From assembly GCF_014189505.1 (NCBI RefSeq), contig NZ_CP050301.1:751501-815500 (forward strand): 64,000 nt of DNA, in the 5' to 3' direction. The notes below the pieces were generated by a model, which saw nothing but the letters and a program-made list of their open reading frames with translations, was not told the origin of the DNA and ran no database searches. Within the stretch, counting starts at the first letter, position 1, and each line of letters begins with the position of its first letter. This document shows, piece after piece, positions 45,830-54,419 of this stretch. The stretch comes from Phyllobacterium sp. 628 (lineage in GTDB: Bacteria; Pseudomonadota; Alphaproteobacteria; Rhizobiales; Rhizobiaceae). Position numbers and translations under genes: made by a program.

Positions 45830-45951
45830 TGAACGTAAATCTGGTCTGGACAATCTATACGGTATCGGTGGCGTTGATGCTCAGCATAACCATGCGGGAA
45901 TATGTCCTGCGCAAAGCCGTTGCCAAGTGCTTCGCTCAGGAGAGCGTGTAA
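45829..45951 (+). CDS. 40-residue single-helix membrane microprotein in the glycerol operon
   Basis: MNVNLVWTIYTVSVALMLSI then a basic tail REYVLRKAVAKC. One hydrophobic helix followed by positive charge predicts a small inner-membrane protein with its C-terminus in the cytoplasm. Support for a real gene: GGGGAGG 5 nt before ATG, TGATG overlap with glpQ, TAATG overlap with the next gene. No family recognised. It may assist or regulate the permease pair. Confidence 0.65.
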   Translation: MNVNLVWTIYTVSVALMLSITMREYVLRKAVAKCFAQESV

Positions 45952-46283
45952 TGGCAGAACTGAAAAGCATTTCACTTGCCGAACTCAGGGCTGCAACCAC
46001 CCGGCTGCTGGACTCGCTGGAAGAGCGCGGTGTTTCACATATACCGCTGGAGAAAGACGTGTATTGGCGGGTGAATTTCCACGATGTCTTCAACGAAGAA
46101 AGACCTGAACCGGTGCAATCCAGTGTTGAAGAGGGCTGGAATGATTTGAAGGCCGAACTGAGCGATCCATCGGGTATTGCGCACTGGCATGCCTTCCACC
46201 ATCTGGCGGGACTGATGAAGACCGTGGCCTATGCAGACCTGCGCGGTGCACTGACCGCTCCGGCTTCAAGGAGAGTATCATGA
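45951..46283 (+). CDS. 110-residue hypothetical protein in the glycerol operon
   Basis: A soluble, charged protein beginning MAELKSISLAELRAATTRLL with a conserved-looking DVYWRVNFHDVFNE centre and a His-rich HWHAFHHLAGLM segment near residue 80. No family recognised. AGGAG lies 8 nt before ATG, the start overlaps the stop of the 40-residue ORF by one base, and its own stop overlaps glpU (ATGA). This places it firmly in the transporter operon, where I do not know a counterpart. Confidence 0.7.
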   Translation: MAELKSISLAELRAATTRLLDSLEERGVSHIPLEKDVYWRVNFHDVFNEERPEPVQSSVEEGWNDLKAELSDPSGIAHWHAFHHLAGLMKTVAYADLRGALTAPASRRVS

Positions 46284-46561
46284 ACCTTTCATGGATGGCG
46301 TGGACGCTGCCGACGGCGGTGTTTTTCCTGACAATCCTCGCTTTGCTGGTCGGCATGGCCGTTTGGGAATATGTCTCGCCCGGCGGCAATCCGCGTGTTG
46401 GCATCCTGCGTTTTGAAACCACGCGCGGCGACCGGCTGTTCGTGTCGCTACTCGGCAGTGCTTTCATTCATCTCGCCTGGTTGGGGCTTGTTGGTGCCAA
46501 TCTGTGGTGGGCTTTGGCTCTCTCCGTGGTCTACGCCATTGGCGTATTCCGCTTCGTTTAG
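46280..46561 (+). CDS. glpU: DUF2160 small membrane protein of the glycerol transporter
   Basis: A 93-residue protein with three hydrophobic helices (TAVFFLTILALLVGMAVWEYV, LGSAFIHLAWLGLVGANLW, LALSVVYAIGVF) and the EYVSPGGNPRVGIL loop typical of DUF2160. In Rhizobium glycerol operons this position is glpU, needed for or associated with the importer. AAGGAG lies upstream and the start overlaps the preceding stop by 4 bp. Confidence 0.88.
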   Translation: MNLSWMAWTLPTAVFFLTILALLVGMAVWEYVSPGGNPRVGILRFETTRGDRLFVSLLGSAFIHLAWLGLVGANLWWALALSVVYAIGVFRFV

Positions 46562-46670
46562 GAATGATATGGCGCCGGAACCTCGAAAGGGTTCGGGGGA
46601 AAACGCCATGTTGAAACAGGGCTTCCGGCAAAACCGGGGCTTTAACAGTCGCAACTCTGGGAGGACTTCA

Positions 46671-48395
46671 ATGCGAACGCGAATATTGACGACAACAACA
46701 GCACTGGCGCTGTTGCTCGGCGCAGGCTCCGCCTATGCCGGAATGGATGAGGCCAAGAAATTCCTCGACAAGGAAATTGGCGACGTTTCCACGCTTGACC
46801 GTGCCGGTCAGGAAAAGGAAATGCAGTGGTTCATCGATGCTGCCAAGCCTTTCACCAATCTCGAAATCAAGGTTGTTTCGGAATCGCTGACCACGCACAG
46901 CTACGAATCGCAGGTGCTTGCACCGGCATTCACCGCCATCACCGGCATCAAGGTAACGCATGACGTTATCCAGGAAGGTGACGTTGTCGAAAAAATCCAG
47001 ACACAGATGCAGACCGGCCAGAACCTCTATGACGGCTGGGTCAATGACAGCGATCTGATCGGCACCCATTGGCGCTACCAGCAGGTGCGCAATCTGACTG
47101 ATTGGATGGCGGGCGAAGGCAAGGATGTCACCAATCCGGGTCTTGATCTGGATGATTTCATCGGCACCAAGTTTACCACTGCCCCGGACAAGAAGCTCTA
47201 TCAGTTGCCCGACCAGCAGTTCGCCAACCTCTACTGGTTCCGTTATGACTGGTTCAACGATGCCAAGAACAAGGCTGACTTCAAGGCGAAGTACGGCTAC
47301 GAACTCGGCGTTCCGGTCAACTGGTCGGCCTATGAAGATATCGCTGAATTCTTCACCGGCCGCGATGTCGGCGGCAAGAAGGTCTACGGCCATATGGATT
47401 ATGGCAAGAAAGATCCGTCGCTCGGCTGGCGCTTCACCGATGCCTGGCTTTCCATGGCCGGCAATGGCGACAAGGGCCTGCCAAACGGCTTGCCGGTTGA
47501 CGAATGGGGTATCAAGGTCAACGAGAAGTCACAGCCAGTCGGTTCCTGCGTTGCCCGTGGCGGCGATACCAACGGTCCGGCTGCTGTCTACTCGATCCAG
47601 AAATATCTAGACTGGTTGAAGGCCTATGCGCCGCCGGAAGCCCAGGGCATGACCTTCTCCGAATCCGGTCCGGTACCGGCACAGGGCAACGTCGCGCAGC
47701 AGATCTTCTGGTACACTGCCTTCACCGCCGACATGGTCAAGCCGGGTCTTCCTGTCATGAACGACGATGGCACGCCGAAATGGCGCATGGCACCGTCCCC
47801 GCATGGCGTCTACTGGAAAGACGGCATGAAGCTTGGCTATCAGGACGTGGGTTCCTGGACGCTGATGAAGTCGACACCGACCGACCGTGCCAAAGCCGCC
47901 TGGCTCTACGCACAGTTCGTCACCTCGAAGACGGTTGACGTGAAGAAGAGCCAGCTTGGCCTGACCTTCATCCGTGAATCGACCATCCAGGACAAGAGCT
48001 TTACCAAGCGCGCACCGCAGCTCGGTGGTCTGATCGAGTTCTACCGCTCGCCAGCCCGCGTTCAGTGGTCGCCAACCGGTACCAACGTTCCTGATTATCC
48101 GAAGCTGGCACAGCTTTGGTGGCAGGCTGTTGGCGATGCCTCTTCCGGTGCCAAGACGGCACAGGCAGCCATGGATTCTCTCTGCGCCGAGCAGGAAAAA
48201 GTCATGGGCCGCATCGAAAAGTCGGGAGTACAGGGCGATATCGGTCCGAAACTGGCCGAAGAGCATGATCTGGCTTATTGGAACGCCGATGCCGTCAAGA
48301 AGGGCAATCTGGCGCCACAGCTGAAGATCGAAAAGGAAAAGGAAAAGCCCCAGACCATCAATTATGATGAGCTGGTCAAGAGCTGGAACAAGTAA
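46671..48395 (+). CDS. glpV: Glycerol ABC importer substrate-binding protein
   Basis: A 574-residue periplasmic binding protein, unusually long as is normal for this glycerol family. Signal peptide residues 1-23 (cleaved after AYA). The mature part contains QLPDQQFANLYWFRYDWF and SESGPVPAQGNVAQQIFWYT. ATG 46671 has GGGAGGACTTCA before it; the frame is open further upstream but not supported. Last gene of the glp operon, 109 bp after glpU, followed by a strong terminator. Confidence 0.94.
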   Translation: MRTRILTTTTALALLLGAGSAYAGMDEAKKFLDKEIGDVSTLDRAGQEKEMQWFIDAAKPFTNLEIKVVSESLTTHSYESQVLAPAFTAITGIKVTHDVIQEGDVVEKIQTQMQTGQNLYDGWVNDSDLIGTHWRYQQVRNLTDWMAGEGKDVTNPGLDLDDFIGTKFTTAPDKKLYQLPDQQFANLYWFRYDWFNDAKNKADFKAKYGYELGVPVNWSAYEDIAEFFTGRDVGGKKVYGHMDYGKKDPSLGWRFTDAWLSMAGNGDKGLPNGLPVDEWGIKVNEKSQPVGSCVARGGDTNGPAAVYSIQKYLDWLKAYAPPEAQGMTFSESGPVPAQGNVAQQIFWYTAFTADMVKPGLPVMNDDGTPKWRMAPSPHGVYWKDGMKLGYQDVGSWTLMKSTPTDRAKAAWLYAQFVTSKTVDVKKSQLGLTFIRESTIQDKSFTKRAPQLGGLIEFYRSPARVQWSPTGTNVPDYPKLAQLWWQAVGDASSGAKTAQAAMDSLCAEQEKVMGRIEKSGVQGDIGPKLAEEHDLAYWNADAVKKGNLAPQLKIEKEKEKPQTINYDELVKSWNK

Positions 48396-48417
48396 GTTCT
48401 GCTCACTCTTTCCAACG

Positions 48418-48451
48418 GGGACGGCGCTGCAAAGCGCCGTCCCTTTTGTTT
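48418..48451 (+). terminator. Intrinsic terminator of the glycerol operon
   Basis: GGGACGGCGCT and AGCGCCGTCCC form an 11-bp perfect stem with a GCAA tetraloop, followed by TTTTGTTT. It starts 23 bp after the glpV stop. Confidence 0.93.
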
Positions 48452-48562
48452 GCGCCAACGGTTTTACCCAATTTATGACCTTGATTGTGTTTCAGGTCGC
48501 ACGTCCCGCCGCTTTGCCGCAGAAAATTCTCCCATGATCTTCAACCCATGCCGGAGACAGCA

Positions 48563-49606
48563 ATGCGCAGATACATCATCCCTATTCTCTTTTTCGTCAG
48601 CTTGACCGCTTCGATCGCGCAGGCGGCAGATGCGATTGGCTTTCGCGAAATCACGCTGCCTGATCCCGGCGGTACAAGACCGCTGCATGCAGTAATCTGG
48701 TATCCAGCGGCCGATGACAGTCCGCAAACCATTGTTGGTGACAATCCGGCAATTACCGGTCTGTCCGTCATCAAAGACGCCCGTACCCTGCCGGGTCCCC
48801 ATCCGCTGGTGGTGATGTCCCATGGCTATGGCGGTACGTGGCGCAATCTGAACTGGCTCGCGGGGGAACTCGTGCGTCGGGGTTATGTCGTGGCTGCACC
48901 GGATCATCCGGGAACCACCACTTTCGACAGGCGTCCCTCCGAAGCGGCGCGGCTGTGGGAGCGTCCGCATGATCTGAGCCGTGTGATCGACGCGTTGATT
49001 GCTGACCCCGCCCTGACCGGCGGTGTGCAGGCTGGCCGCATTGCCGCCATCGGCCATTCCCTCGGTGGGTGGACGGTTGCCGGTATCGCCGGAGGACGCT
49101 TCAGTTCAGAGCAAATGGCTCGGGAATGTCAGGCAAATCCTGGCCTGCGTGCCTGCGCCCTGACTGCGGAATTCGGCATTGATCAGGCGGCGACAAAGGG
49201 GCAACTGGAGGGCAGTCTTGCCGATGCCCGCGTTGGTGCAGTGATCTCGCTTGATCTTGGCCTTGCGCGCGGTTTTACACCGGAAAGTTTGGGCACGGTC
49301 AAAGTGCCCGTTCTCACCATCGCGGCGGGCACGGATATTGGCGGTCTGCCTGCCAAGCTGGAATCCGGCTATCTCGCGCAGCATCTGCCCGCCACCACCT
49401 CCCGCTATATCGAGATTGCCGACGCCACGCATTTCAGTTTCATGGGAATATGCAAGCCGGGTGCCGCTGTCATGATCGAAGAGGAAACCCCAGGGGATGG
49501 CATTGTTTGCAGGGACGGCGGCACGCGTGACCGCGAGGCCATCCACGAGCAGGTCGCTGGTCTGGTCATCGATTTTCTGGCGAAAGCCCTGCCGGTTGGG
49601 GAATAA
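48563..49606 (+). CDS. Exported alpha/beta hydrolase (platelet-activating-factor acetylhydrolase / dienelactone hydrolase-like)
   Basis: A 347-residue secreted hydrolase. Signal peptide 1-21 (cleaved after AQA). Catalytic nucleophile in AIGHSLGGWTVAG (GHSLG near residue 185), oxyanion region VVMSHGYGG, and a late His in DATHFSFMG. ATG 48563 gives the clean signal peptide. Likely an esterase of the periplasm; the substrate is unknown. A monocistronic unit followed by a terminator at 49622. Confidence 0.85.
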   Translation: MRRYIIPILFFVSLTASIAQAADAIGFREITLPDPGGTRPLHAVIWYPAADDSPQTIVGDNPAITGLSVIKDARTLPGPHPLVVMSHGYGGTWRNLNWLAGELVRRGYVVAAPDHPGTTTFDRRPSEAARLWERPHDLSRVIDALIADPALTGGVQAGRIAAIGHSLGGWTVAGIAGGRFSSEQMARECQANPGLRACALTAEFGIDQAATKGQLEGSLADARVGAVISLDLGLARGFTPESLGTVKVPVLTIAAGTDIGGLPAKLESGYLAQHLPATTSRYIEIADATHFSFMGICKPGAAVMIEEETPGDGIVCRDGGTRDREAIHEQVAGLVIDFLAKALPVGE

Positions 49607-49621
49607 TTCCCGACGTTCCGG

Positions 49622-49650
49622 ATGGCGTCGCAGGGCGCCATTCTTTTTTG
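49622..49650 (+). terminator. Intrinsic terminator after the hydrolase
   Basis: ATGGCG and CGCCAT pair across an 8-base loop and are followed by TCTTTTTT. Confidence 0.7.
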
Positions 49651-49716
49651 TTTTCGGGTAAGCATTTCTGGCGTAGTCATCAACCTATTGTCGCTTCTGC
49701 CAGAAGGAAAACCGGC

Positions 49717-50079
49717 TTGCCACTCCACAGAATATTGCTCTACGTGCAGGATGTTGAGAAAACTGTCGGCTTCTATGCAAAGTATTTCGGCTATGTGCCG
49801 CACCGCGAAGATGGTGACAGGATTGTTGAACTCGTAAGCTCCGATGGCGGAGCCAATCTGATGGTCCACAAAGCCGGCAAAGCCCAGAAGGCCGGGCAGT
49901 CTCTGGTGAAGCTAGTTTTCGATATTGAGGACGTTGAGGCCTTTTGTACCAGCTGCGCCGGGGAAGGGCTGCACTTTGGCCCTTTGCACAAAGCTGACGG
50001 CTATGTCTTTGCCAATGCGAAAGACCCTTGCAACAACCCGATTTCTGTTTCGGGCCGGGCCTTCCGCAAAACGCCGTGA
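49717..50079 (+). CDS. VOC-family (glyoxalase/bleomycin resistance-like) protein
   Basis: A 120-residue vicinal-oxygen-chelate protein with one beta-alpha-beta-beta-beta module pair: LHRILLYVQDVEKTVGFYAK, SLVKLVFDIEDVEAF and FANAKDPCNNPISVSGR. TTG 49717 is chosen because AGAAGGA lies 8 nt upstream; the frame is open back to 49648 through non-family sequence. Metal ligands are incomplete by eye, so it may be a binding or resistance protein rather than an enzyme. Confidence 0.75.
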   Translation: MPLHRILLYVQDVEKTVGFYAKYFGYVPHREDGDRIVELVSSDGGANLMVHKAGKAQKAGQSLVKLVFDIEDVEAFCTSCAGEGLHFGPLHKADGYVFANAKDPCNNPISVSGRAFRKTP

Positions 50080-50149
50080 GGCGAAGCCTGTAGTTTGCAG
50101 CGGCGGCGGCACCCGGGATCGTCAGATGATCCACCAGCAGATTGCCGTT

Positions 50150-50728
50150 CTAATCCAACAGTTCAGACGTTGGAATGGAGAGTGCCGGGTTGGCGGCATA
50201 CAGCTCTATCAGGCTTCTTGCTGCACCCTCATGCCCCTGTTTGGCTGCCTTGCGATACCATTTGGCCGCTTCGGCCAGATCGAGCGGCACGCCTTGATCC
50301 CCCGCCACATATAAATGTCCAAGGATTGCTTGCGCCTTTGTATGGCCAAGCTGGGCGGCTTTGCGAACCCATTCGGCGCCCTTAATCTTATCGCGCGGAA
50401 CGCCTTCTCCACGCGCAGTCATCAATCCGAGATTGTAGTGTGCCGTCGCAAGATCCTGTGCCGCCGCTTTGCGGAACCATTGGGCCGCTTCAGCAGAATC
50501 CTGTTCCACCCCTTCGCCGCGCGCATGGAGAACACCGAAATTGTTCTGTGCTGCGGGATCGCCATCCATAGCCTTCAGCGACCAGAGTTTCAGTGCTGCG
50601 GAAAAATCACCGTCATCATAATGCACGCGCGCATCATCAATGTCCGTTTGGTCGTCCGATGAAAACAACAGCCAGTCCATCAACCCGCTCCATAGGTTGT
50701 GCGCAACACGCGGCAAATGATCTGCCAT
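50150..50728 (-). CDS. Sel1-like repeat (TPR-like) protein
   Basis: A 192-residue protein with about four Sel1 repeats (AAQNNFGVLHARGEGVEQDS, ATAHYNLGLMTARGEGVPRD, KAQAILGHLYVAGDQGVPLD and AAKWYRKAAKQGHEGAARSL). Sel1 solenoids bind partner proteins. No signal peptide is evident. It lies 71 bp downstream of metA on the same strand. Confidence 0.88.
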   Translation of the reverse strand: MADHLPRVAHNLWSGLMDWLLFSSDDQTDIDDARVHYDDGDFSAALKLWSLKAMDGDPAAQNNFGVLHARGEGVEQDSAEAAQWFRKAAAQDLATAHYNLGLMTARGEGVPRDKIKGAEWVRKAAQLGHTKAQAILGHLYVAGDQGVPLDLAEAAKWYRKAAKQGHEGAARSLIELYAANPALSIPTSELLD

Positions 50729-50799
50729 CAGAGCGCATAAGCGCGTGCGGGTCCACTATGCCGAGCAAGTTTTGTTGGGTGCCAGATTTGGGTTGTCGT

Positions 50800-51771
50800 T
50801 TACTCTGCTGCTGGTGCCGACTCAAAGCGTTGATGCACATCAGCCTGCTGCCCGGTCTTGCCGATCAAACTCATGTCGAACGGCGTTGTCTGGTACATTT
50901 CGTTGATCCAGTTCGACAGCAGCAGATGCGCGTGCGAGCGCCAGCGGTTCTGCGGCGCCTGTGTTGTATCATCGCTCGGGAAATAGTTGAACGGCAGCTT
51001 GATCGGCACGTCAGCCTTGATATCGCGGAAATATTCATCCGCCAGCGAGGTTGAATCATATTCGAGATGATCAAGCACATAGAGCCGGTGATATCTTGGG
51101 TCTTCGGCAATACAGACGCCTTTTTCGTCAGAATGCGCCAGCAATGTCAGTTCCGGACATGCTGCAACATCCGCCGCCTGTACCTGCGCCCAGCGCGAGA
51201 CAGGGATGGCAAAATCATCGGAAAAGCCATTGAGATAAGGCGATGACGGTTTGAGGATTTTCTGACCGTAAACGCCAAAAGCCTTTTCTGTCAACTGATG
51301 TTTCGGCACACCATGGAAATGGTACAGCGCCGCCATGGCGCCCCAGCACACATTCATGGTCGAATGGACGTTGGTCTGCGTCCATTCCAGAATATCCTGC
51401 ATTTCCTGCCAGTAGCTGACATCCTCGAACGGGATCGTTTCAACAGGGGTGCCGGTGATGATGAAACCGTCGAACTTGCGGTGCTTTGCCGTTTCCCATG
51501 TCTCGTAAAAAGCATAGAGATGATCTTCCGGCGTATTCTTCGGCTTGTGGTTGCCGATACGCACGAGCGAAAGCTCGATCTGCAGCGGCGAAGCGCCGAG
51601 AAGGCGCGCCATCTGCAGCTCGGTCTTGATTTTGTTGGGCATGAGATTGAGCAGCCCGATCTGGAGCGGGCGAATATCCTGACGGATAGCTGCTGTCTCC
51701 GTCATCACACGCACACCCTCGTTCACAAGGGCGTCGAATGCGGGCAGTGTATCGGGTATCTTGATAGGCAT
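50800..51771 (-). CDS. metA: Homoserine O-acetyltransferase of the MetA family
   Basis: Acylates L-homoserine at the first committed step of methionine synthesis. From [10 protein letters not shown] at 51771 the protein has 323 residues; catalytic C142 (NVCWGA), H235 and E237 (LDHLEYD) fall exactly at the family numbers. Residue 111 is Glu (ITGTPVETI), the marker of acetyl-CoA use; succinyltransferases such as E. coli MetA have Gly there. A second ATG lies three codons upstream (51780). A SAM-II riboswitch precedes it, so methionine represses it through SAM. Confidence 0.95.
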   Translation of the reverse strand: MPIKIPDTLPAFDALVNEGVRVMTETAAIRQDIRPLQIGLLNLMPNKIKTELQMARLLGASPLQIELSLVRIGNHKPKNTPEDHLYAFYETWETAKHRKFDGFIITGTPVETIPFEDVSYWQEMQDILEWTQTNVHSTMNVCWGAMAALYHFHGVPKHQLTEKAFGVYGQKILKPSSPYLNGFSDDFAIPVSRWAQVQAADVAACPELTLLAHSDEKGVCIAEDPRYHRLYVLDHLEYDSTSLADEYFRDIKADVPIKLPFNYFPSDDTTQAPQNRWRSHAHLLLSNWINEMYQTTPFDMSLIGKTGQQADVHQRFESAPAAE

Positions 51772-51807
51772 CGCGGTCATCCAAAAAAAGACAATAGATC
51801 GCTTCTG

Positions 51808-51874
51808 GTCCGCACGCGGCCATTTAGCGAGTTTTTTAACGTGGCTGCAAGCCGGCCGGCCAAATCACCACAAG
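51808..51874 (-). ncRNA. SAM-II riboswitch upstream of metA
   Basis: On the minus strand the run from GGTGATTTGGCC through GGCTTGCAGCCACGTTAAA and the later CGCTAAA matches the SAM-II consensus: stem, SAM-binding loop and H-type pseudoknot. It lies about 30-95 bp before the metA start, the usual place in alphaproteobacteria. Confidence 0.93.
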
Positions 51875-51976
51875 TGCATTCATATAAGATGCCGGCAAAA
51901 AATACCAGAGGTTTCGAGTCCTGCCGGTTTGCCGCAGATTACGCAAAGTATTGCGGCAGAATCCCTTATGACATTC

Positions 51977-52468
51977 TTATCGGGAAAAGCCGTAAACCAG
52001 CACGCTTTTGCTGCTGTCAAAAACGACGGCAAATCCGTCACTGTAGGGGCTGGAGAGATAGGGCTCTGCCGACAATGCCTTGCCGGTGAAGTCATATCCT
52101 GTATTGGTCTTGAACCCTGATATGCCGGCCTCATCGGCCAGCCATTGCGGCAGCTTGTCCAATTGGGCTGCGGTCGGCTTTTCACCATTGGCTAATCTGG
52201 CCGAGACGGCTGCAAAGTCGTTCTCCGAATAGATAAGAACGGCAAACAGGCTGGAATCCGATGGTCCGAAAATCTCATCTTTTCCCTTCTCGATGACCGA
52301 CCATTTGACAGCTATCGGCTTCGGGTCGAGCTGAATGAACTTTGCCAGGATTGCGGCATCATTGCTTACGTCTATCGCCATCTCGGCCTCGCTGTTGGAG
52401 CACGCCGCGGAGAACAGGAAAACGGGCGTGAGAAAAAGGGAAAGAATGACAGTGCGGCGGAGCGTCAT
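51977..52468 (-). CDS. Hypothetical lipoprotein, coupled to the upstream unknown protein
   Basis: A 163-residue protein with a lipoprotein-like signal: basic MTLRRT, hydrophobic LSLFLTPVFLFSA, then the candidate lipidated Cys in SAAC near residue 23. The mature domain (AILAKFIQLDPKPIAVKWSV, SLFAVLIYSENDFAAV, FDSSKSVLVYGFSR) is not recognised. ATG 52468 overlaps the stop of the upstream gene (ATGA), so the two are made together. I infer a membrane-anchored partner or immunity-type protein. Confidence 0.7.
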   Translation of the reverse strand: MTLRRTVILSLFLTPVFLFSAACSNSEAEMAIDVSNDAAILAKFIQLDPKPIAVKWSVIEKGKDEIFGPSDSSLFAVLIYSENDFAAVSARLANGEKPTAAQLDKLPQWLADEAGISGFKTNTGYDFTGKALSAEPYLSSPYSDGFAVVFDSSKSVLVYGFSR

Positions 52469-53253
52469 AAAACGTTCCTGACACGTCGATTGTCCGATGG
52501 CTGGCGCTGACGCAGCCACGGCACCATGGAAACACTGAATGCCGCCGGGGGCTTCCCTGTCCAAGTGGCATGGCGCGTCAATGTCGAGTAATTCATGTAC
52601 TGCTTGGCAAGTCCGGTGATTTCGAAGACACCATTGGCATCGTCGGGTATGCCGGTGGCAATATCCTTGGCGCCTGGATTGAAATTGTACCGGTCTTCGG
52701 CATGGATGGTAAAGGTCACCTCAAAGTCCGCAGCATTTTTTGTCGCGTTCCACTTAGCCACGACATCGCCGCTGATCCATATCTGGTGAGCGCCAATGGC
52801 TTTCTGCCAGTTCTCGGTTTTCGGATAGGGGAAATAACCATTCGTACCGCCGCAGGCGATGGCGCTGCCGGTAAAACTGAAAGAGCCGTCAATACCGGGA
52901 TAATTCAGCGTGTGAACGTCATAGGCTGCATTCATCGCTTCCAGAATGGCCGATTGCAGTGTCACCTGCCCTGAAGGATCATTAGCGGCATAGCGCTCGT
53001 AGCTGAACTGGCGGTCCGTGCCGCTGCCATCGAGAAAATGCCGATACGCCGCCAAGGCATCGGGAAGCGCGTTATGCGGTACCAGCGGCACACCCTGTAT
53101 CGCTTCACCTGCTTCCAGCTTGGCGCGCCACTGCGCATATTGCATGCGGTCGCTTGTGGTGGGTGCGCGCCGGGCAAACTTGTCGAGAAATCCATTGTCA
53201 TGCGTGATGTGAGGACGGCTTGCCGCTCCTCGCCGATAAACAGCATATGTCAT
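52465..53253 (-). CDS. Hypothetical 262-residue protein, possible secreted effector of a two-gene unit
   Basis: No signal peptide or membrane segment. N-terminal MTYAVYRRGAASRPHITHD, a middle DALAAYRHFLDGSGTDRQFS, and a conserved-looking C-terminal block TIHAEDRYNFNPGAKDIATG followed by PDDANGVFEITGLAKQYM. I have the impression of relatives among uncharacterised proteins, some tied to toxin-like loci, but cannot name the family. ATG 53253 follows GGGGGAA; the longer reading adds 45 unlike residues. Coupled by ATGA to a lipoprotein gene, a pattern seen with effector-immunity pairs. Confidence 0.65.
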   Translation of the reverse strand: MTYAVYRRGAASRPHITHDNGFLDKFARRAPTTSDRMQYAQWRAKLEAGEAIQGVPLVPHNALPDALAAYRHFLDGSGTDRQFSYERYAANDPSGQVTLQSAILEAMNAAYDVHTLNYPGIDGSFSFTGSAIACGGTNGYFPYPKTENWQKAIGAHQIWISGDVVAKWNATKNAADFEVTFTIHAEDRYNFNPGAKDIATGIPDDANGVFEITGLAKQYMNYSTLTRHATWTGKPPAAFSVSMVPWLRQRQPSDNRRVRNVL

Positions 53254-53384
53254 GAGTTCCCCCGAATACCCCGCATGAAGGAATCCATTTACACAGAACG
53301 GATGACAGGAACAAGTCAAACCGGGTATCACGTGTTTACGCGTTTTCGGCCCGCATCTTTTTGGCCTGATGCGGATGCTTTGCC

Positions 53385-54002
53385 TCAATCATGCGTTTCT
53401 CCGGCCAGCGTTGTCGCCAGCATCGAGGGGCGCTCGCAAAACGCGTTGTACCATGCGGAAAGTTTTGGCCGTCCCACTTCAAATGCATAGACATTGCGAA
53501 ACGCGATCCAGCTTAGCGTGGTGCCAAGAGCGATTTTGCCGATATCGAGCGGTCCGCCGAAATCGACGGACATCTCGACAAAATCGCATGCAGCTTCGAT
53601 CTTCTGCAATTGTGCGTCGCGCATTACGGACCAGCGCAACTCTTCCGGCCGCCGCTCGGTTTCCCATCTCACTACGATGCCGGAATCGGCCATACCCTGC
53701 GCGATTGTCTGCAGCCGCAGCGCATTCCATCGCGCCTCGCCATTGGCGGGAATGAGCTTTTCCCGCTCGTGCAGGCCGTCAATATAGTCGCAGATGACAG
53801 TGGAATCAAAAATCGCCGTGCCGTCGCTGGTAATCAGCACCGGTACCTTGCCAAGCGGATTCAGCGCGTAGACATCCTCATTGCGGCGGGTTGGGCTGGT
53901 CTCGTGATGGATGACCTCGACCTCACCAGCGAGACCGCTTTCATGAATGGCGACCAGCACTTTGCGAGCATAGGGCGAGTGTGTCTGATAGAGGAGCTTC
54001 AT
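53385..54002 (-). CDS. Glutathione S-transferase
   Basis: A 205-residue GST with N-terminal thioredoxin-like domain (MKLLYQTHSPYARKVLVAIH, NPLGKVPVLITSDGTAIFDS, where the Ser after Asp contacts the glutathione gamma-Glu) and an all-helical C-terminal domain. SPYARK near residue 9 suggests a Ser- or Tyr-type active site. Function probably detoxification or thiol transfer; substrate unknown. Confidence 0.9.
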   Translation of the reverse strand: MKLLYQTHSPYARKVLVAIHESGLAGEVEVIHHETSPTRRNEDVYALNPLGKVPVLITSDGTAIFDSTVICDYIDGLHEREKLIPANGEARWNALRLQTIAQGMADSGIVVRWETERRPEELRWSVMRDAQLQKIEAACDFVEMSVDFGGPLDIGKIALGTTLSWIAFRNVYAFEVGRPKLSAWYNAFCERPSMLATTLAGETHD

Positions 54003-54107
54003 TGGGGGAATCCTGAATGGCGGGGCGGGACGTCGCAGACAATCGCGCAGGTGTGTCGCACGATCAAGTGTGGGAGCATGATCTCGACTCCATAGCTGAC
54101 AGTGAAT

Positions 54108-54419
54108 TTATTTCTCAGGCCATTCGTCATCCGGCCAGTCTCTGGCGGTGTGGATGACACGCAGGATCGTTATCACTTCGCGGCTGTGTACAGATTGGAT
54201 GGCATAAGCGATGATATAGGGCAGGCGTCCAACGGTTTTTTCGTAGGTACCCGTTACACGGCCGGGACGTCCGGTTGCCATCTTGCCCAGCGCGATACCT
54301 GTATCTCGGATATGATCCGCAACCAGACGGGCAGCGCGCGGATTATCAACTCCGATATAGGCAATCTGTTGCTTGAGATCATCCAGAGCTTCACGAAACC
54401 ACCGGACCTGCCGGGTCAC
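54108..54419 (-). CDS. parE: RelE/ParE-family toxin
   Basis: A 103-residue toxin of the ParE type: RWFREALDDLKQQIAYIGVD, the RPGRVTGTYEKTVGRLPYIIAY core and ITILRVIHTARDWPD at the end. ParE members poison DNA gyrase; RelE members cut mRNA, and the sequence alone does not decide with certainty. GTG 54419 overlaps the stop of the antitoxin gene (GTGA), giving the classic antitoxin-toxin order. Confidence 0.88.
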   Translation of the reverse strand: MTRQVRWFREALDDLKQQIAYIGVDNPRAARLVADHIRDTGIALGKMATGRPGRVTGTYEKTVGRLPYIIAYAIQSVHSREVITILRVIHTARDWPDDEWPEK

